Part shown: in pieces, positions 62,390 through 64,000 of the stretch
Layout of the letters: each line of letters begins with the position of its first letter
Position numbering within the stretch: position 1 is the first letter of the stretch
Assembly: GCF_009909145.1 (NCBI RefSeq)
Contig: NZ_JAAAPJ010000012.1
Coordinates: forward strand, 186,001 to 250,000
Source of the DNA: Corallococcus silvisoli
GTDB lineage: Bacteria; Myxococcota; Myxococcia; Myxococcales; Myxococcaceae
Length of the DNA: 64,000 nucleotides
Direction: 5' to 3'
Notes under the pieces: generated by a model
The model's input: the letters and a program-made list of their open reading frames with translations, nothing else
What the model was told of the DNA's origin: nothing
The model's database searches: none
Program-made: the position numbers and the translations under genes

Positions 62390-63649
62390 GTGTCACACCG
62401 TCGAACCTGGAACCTCCCTGTCACCGTCCTCGCTGTCGCGCTGATGTTGCCCGGCATGGCCTTCGCGCAGGCGGGAGGGACGGGCGTGTACCCGGCGCCC
62501 CAGCCGCCGCCCGCGCCCGCGCCGCCGATGTACGCGGCGCCGCCGTCGCAAGAGGCTCCGCCGTCCCAGCCCGCGGCGCCGTCCGACGACGCCTACGGAC
62601 GGCCCTCGTCGAGCCCGGAAGCGGATGGGTCCGCGCGGCCGACGGACCCCTTCGACACAGGCGCTCCCGCGAGCGACGCGCCCCGCCTGCCGCCGGAGCC
62701 GGACCGCCTGCGCACCGAGCCGCAGGCCCCGCTGACCGAGCGGCCGTTGAGCGTGCACCAGGAGTCCACGTCCGACGCGGAGGCCGCGGCCGCCCGCATC
62801 CGCCCGCCGCCGGAGAACAGCGGCATGTACCTGGACGGCCAGCGGCGTCGGGGGCCCTTCCTCTCCGGTCCCGGAAGCCTGCGGTTCGTGCTGCACCACA
62901 CCGCGATGGGCGCGCTGGGCGGCTTCTTCACCCAGGCCTTCGCCAAGGACTTCAGCTTCGACCGCAGCTCGCGCGAGTCGATGCTCGCGGGCACCCTCAT
63001 CGGCGCGGGCCTGGGCTTTGGCGCGTCCGCGTGGTGGCAGTTCAACAACTGGGTGGACACGCCCATGGCGAACTTCAGCATCGCCAACTCGCTGGTGGGC
63101 GGCATGTTCTTCGCGGGCTTCATGGACCTGATCACGCAGGACCCGGGCGTGCTCACCTGGTCCGCCTTCCTGGGCGCGGAGCTGGGCGCGTGGCTGACGG
63201 CGGGCATTGGCGGCGGACAGCTTCCGCTCGCGGACGGACTGCTGGTGGCCTCCGGCGCGGGCTGGGCGGCGGCGTACAGCGCACTGCTGCTGGCCATCGT
63301 CCACTTCTCCGGCACGTCCATCTCCGGCAAGACGTGGAAGGACATGCTGCTCATCTCGCCGGGCGTGGGCGCGGGCGTGCTGGCGCTGGCGACCATGCGC
63401 TACAACCCGACGCCGTCCCAAATCCTGCGCGCGGACTTCTTCGGCGCGGGCGTGGGCGCGGCGGTGCTGCTCCTCTCCGGGGTGGTGCTGGGCGGCTTCA
63501 ACCAGTCCACGCCCTACGTGCTGTCCTTCCTGGGCTCCGCGGGCGCCATCACCACCGTGAGCCTGCTGTGGGAGGAGAGCGTGGACCGGTCCGCGCTGCG
63601 AAGCGGGCACTCCGCCAAGGACCGGCCCTACAAGAACGTCTGGTGGTAG
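62390..63649 (+). CDS. Exported polytopic membrane protein of unknown function
   Basis: GTG 62390, 8 bases after AAGGAG, gives 419 residues. A signal peptide (core LPVTVLAVALMLPGMAFA) is followed by ~100 residues rich in Pro/Ala and about seven to eight Gly/Ala-rich membrane helices (from about 165 to 400). The family is not known to me. It is divergent from the photolyase gene, whose start is 95 bases away. Confidence 0.78.
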   Translation: MSHRRTWNLPVTVLAVALMLPGMAFAQAGGTGVYPAPQPPPAPAPPMYAAPPSQEAPPSQPAAPSDDAYGRPSSSPEADGSARPTDPFDTGAPASDAPRLPPEPDRLRTEPQAPLTERPLSVHQESTSDAEAAAARIRPPPENSGMYLDGQRRRGPFLSGPGSLRFVLHHTAMGALGGFFTQAFAKDFSFDRSSRESMLAGTLIGAGLGFGASAWWQFNNWVDTPMANFSIANSLVGGMFFAGFMDLITQDPGVLTWSAFLGAELGAWLTAGIGGGQLPLADGLLVASGAGWAAAYSALLLAIVHFSGTSISGKTWKDMLLISPGVGAGVLALATMRYNPTPSQILRADFFGAGVGAAVLLLSGVVLGGFNQSTPYVLSFLGSAGAITTVSLLWEESVDRSALRSGHSAKDRPYKNVWW

Positions 63650-63716
63650 ACGGCCTGGAGGACGGGCGAGCAGGCGTCCTGGCGCGCGGGGAGGGGCGGC
63701 ACCACCTTTCCCCGGT

Positions 63717-64000
63717 ATGGCGCGCGTCCTCCCGTTCTCGGCCCTCCTGGCCTCGCTGGACTCCTCCCTGGAGCCCGGTGACGGTCCTCCTCGCGGAAAC
63801 GCGGCCCCGCTGCCCACGCACGTGCGGCCCCTGCTGGAGGCCGCGAACCCGAGCGCGGAGCTGCGCCGCCTGCGCGACGCCGGTGGCCTGCTGAAGGATG
63901 CCCGTCCGGCGCTCTACGTCGTGGAGCTGCACGGGCCCGCGGGCCGGTTCTCCGGTCCCCCGGTGCGATACCTGCTGTGCGCGCTGACACCGGACGCGGT
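63717..64000 (+). CDS. DUF1015-like protein, 5' part (runs off the window)
   Basis: An ATG at 63717 opens a frame without a stop to the window end (94 residues). The start ARVLPFSALLASL resembles the PFRALR start of DUF1015 proteins, and ARPALYVVELHGPAG matches the family's ALYVYRQ strand. The function of DUF1015 is unclear (a kinase role has been suggested in relatives). The call rests on the first 94 residues only. Confidence 0.5.
   Translation, partial: MARVLPFSALLASLDSSLEPGDGPPRGNAAPLPTHVRPLLEAANPSAELRRLRDAGGLLKDARPALYVVELHGPAGRFSGPPVRYLLCALTPDA

Overview
The window is high-GC DNA (third codon positions almost all G or C, genes tightly packed, long antisense open frames everywhere) from a fruiting myxobacterium of the Myxococcus/Corallococcus group. 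The strongest evidence is a complete Frz chemosensory locus (frzZ, frzA, frzB, frzCD, frzE, frzG, frzF) with frzS nearby, a set of genes known from Myxococcus xanthus where it controls cell reversal during gliding. A Ser/Thr kinase, several lipoproteins with Ala/Pro/Gly-rich tails and HEAT/TPR proteins fit the same lineage. I see no tRNA, rRNA, CRISPR array, insertion sequence or phage module; the window looks like ordinary chromosomal backbone.

Layout. 1-5.3 kb: the end of a thiamin-diphosphate enzyme, a cysteine-free KAS III-like protein, an exported protein and a membrane Ser/Thr kinase. 5.5-13.2 kb: an RhlE-type RNA helicase, then the rightward opgG / small gene / opgH cluster for periplasmic glucans and an exported M28 peptidase. 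13.2-26.3 kb: a cyclase-ATPase-TPR regulator, lipoproteins, a microbial poly(ADP-ribose) glycohydrolase-like protein, a PAS histidine kinase and a YfhO-like membrane protein. 26.3-33.7 kb: an acetyltransferase, a small Cys-rich protein, a ferritin-like lipoprotein, two short-chain dehydrogenases divergent from an HxlR regulator with two visible operator-like palindromes, a DUF692 (MNIO) protein with a long C-terminal extension, and uridine kinase. 33.7-44.9 kb: a MetX-like hydrolase without its nucleophile, a beta-propeller protein, a HARE-HTH protein with a decayed Mrr-like domain, and a rightward run of two lipoproteins, birA, coaX and a repeat protein.

44.9-60.4 kb: the motility region. 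Leftward frzS lies downstream of an ECF sigma factor (probably rpoE1) and its zinc-finger anti-sigma partner; alanine dehydrogenase, a radical SAM protein and a TPR lipoprotein sit between these and frzZ. FrzZ diverges from the rightward operon frzA-frzB-frzCD-frzE-frzG-frzF. Signals entering through the soluble receptor FrzCD, tuned by FrzF (methyltransferase) and FrzG (methylesterase), should drive FrzE and then the double receiver FrzZ, while FrzS acts at the cell pole. 60.4-64 kb: a polyhydroxyalkanoate-system protein, a class II photolyase, an exported membrane protein and the start of a DUF1015-like gene.

Start codons were set by eye from ribosome-binding sites and family N-termini. The points most worth a second look are: enzymes that keep the fold but lose a catalytic residue (KAS III, MetX-like, SDR, the FrzG receiver); the HxlR/MNIO cluster with no visible RiPP precursor; the HARE/Mrr-like protein; and a tandem 28-bp repeat that overlaps a stop codon.
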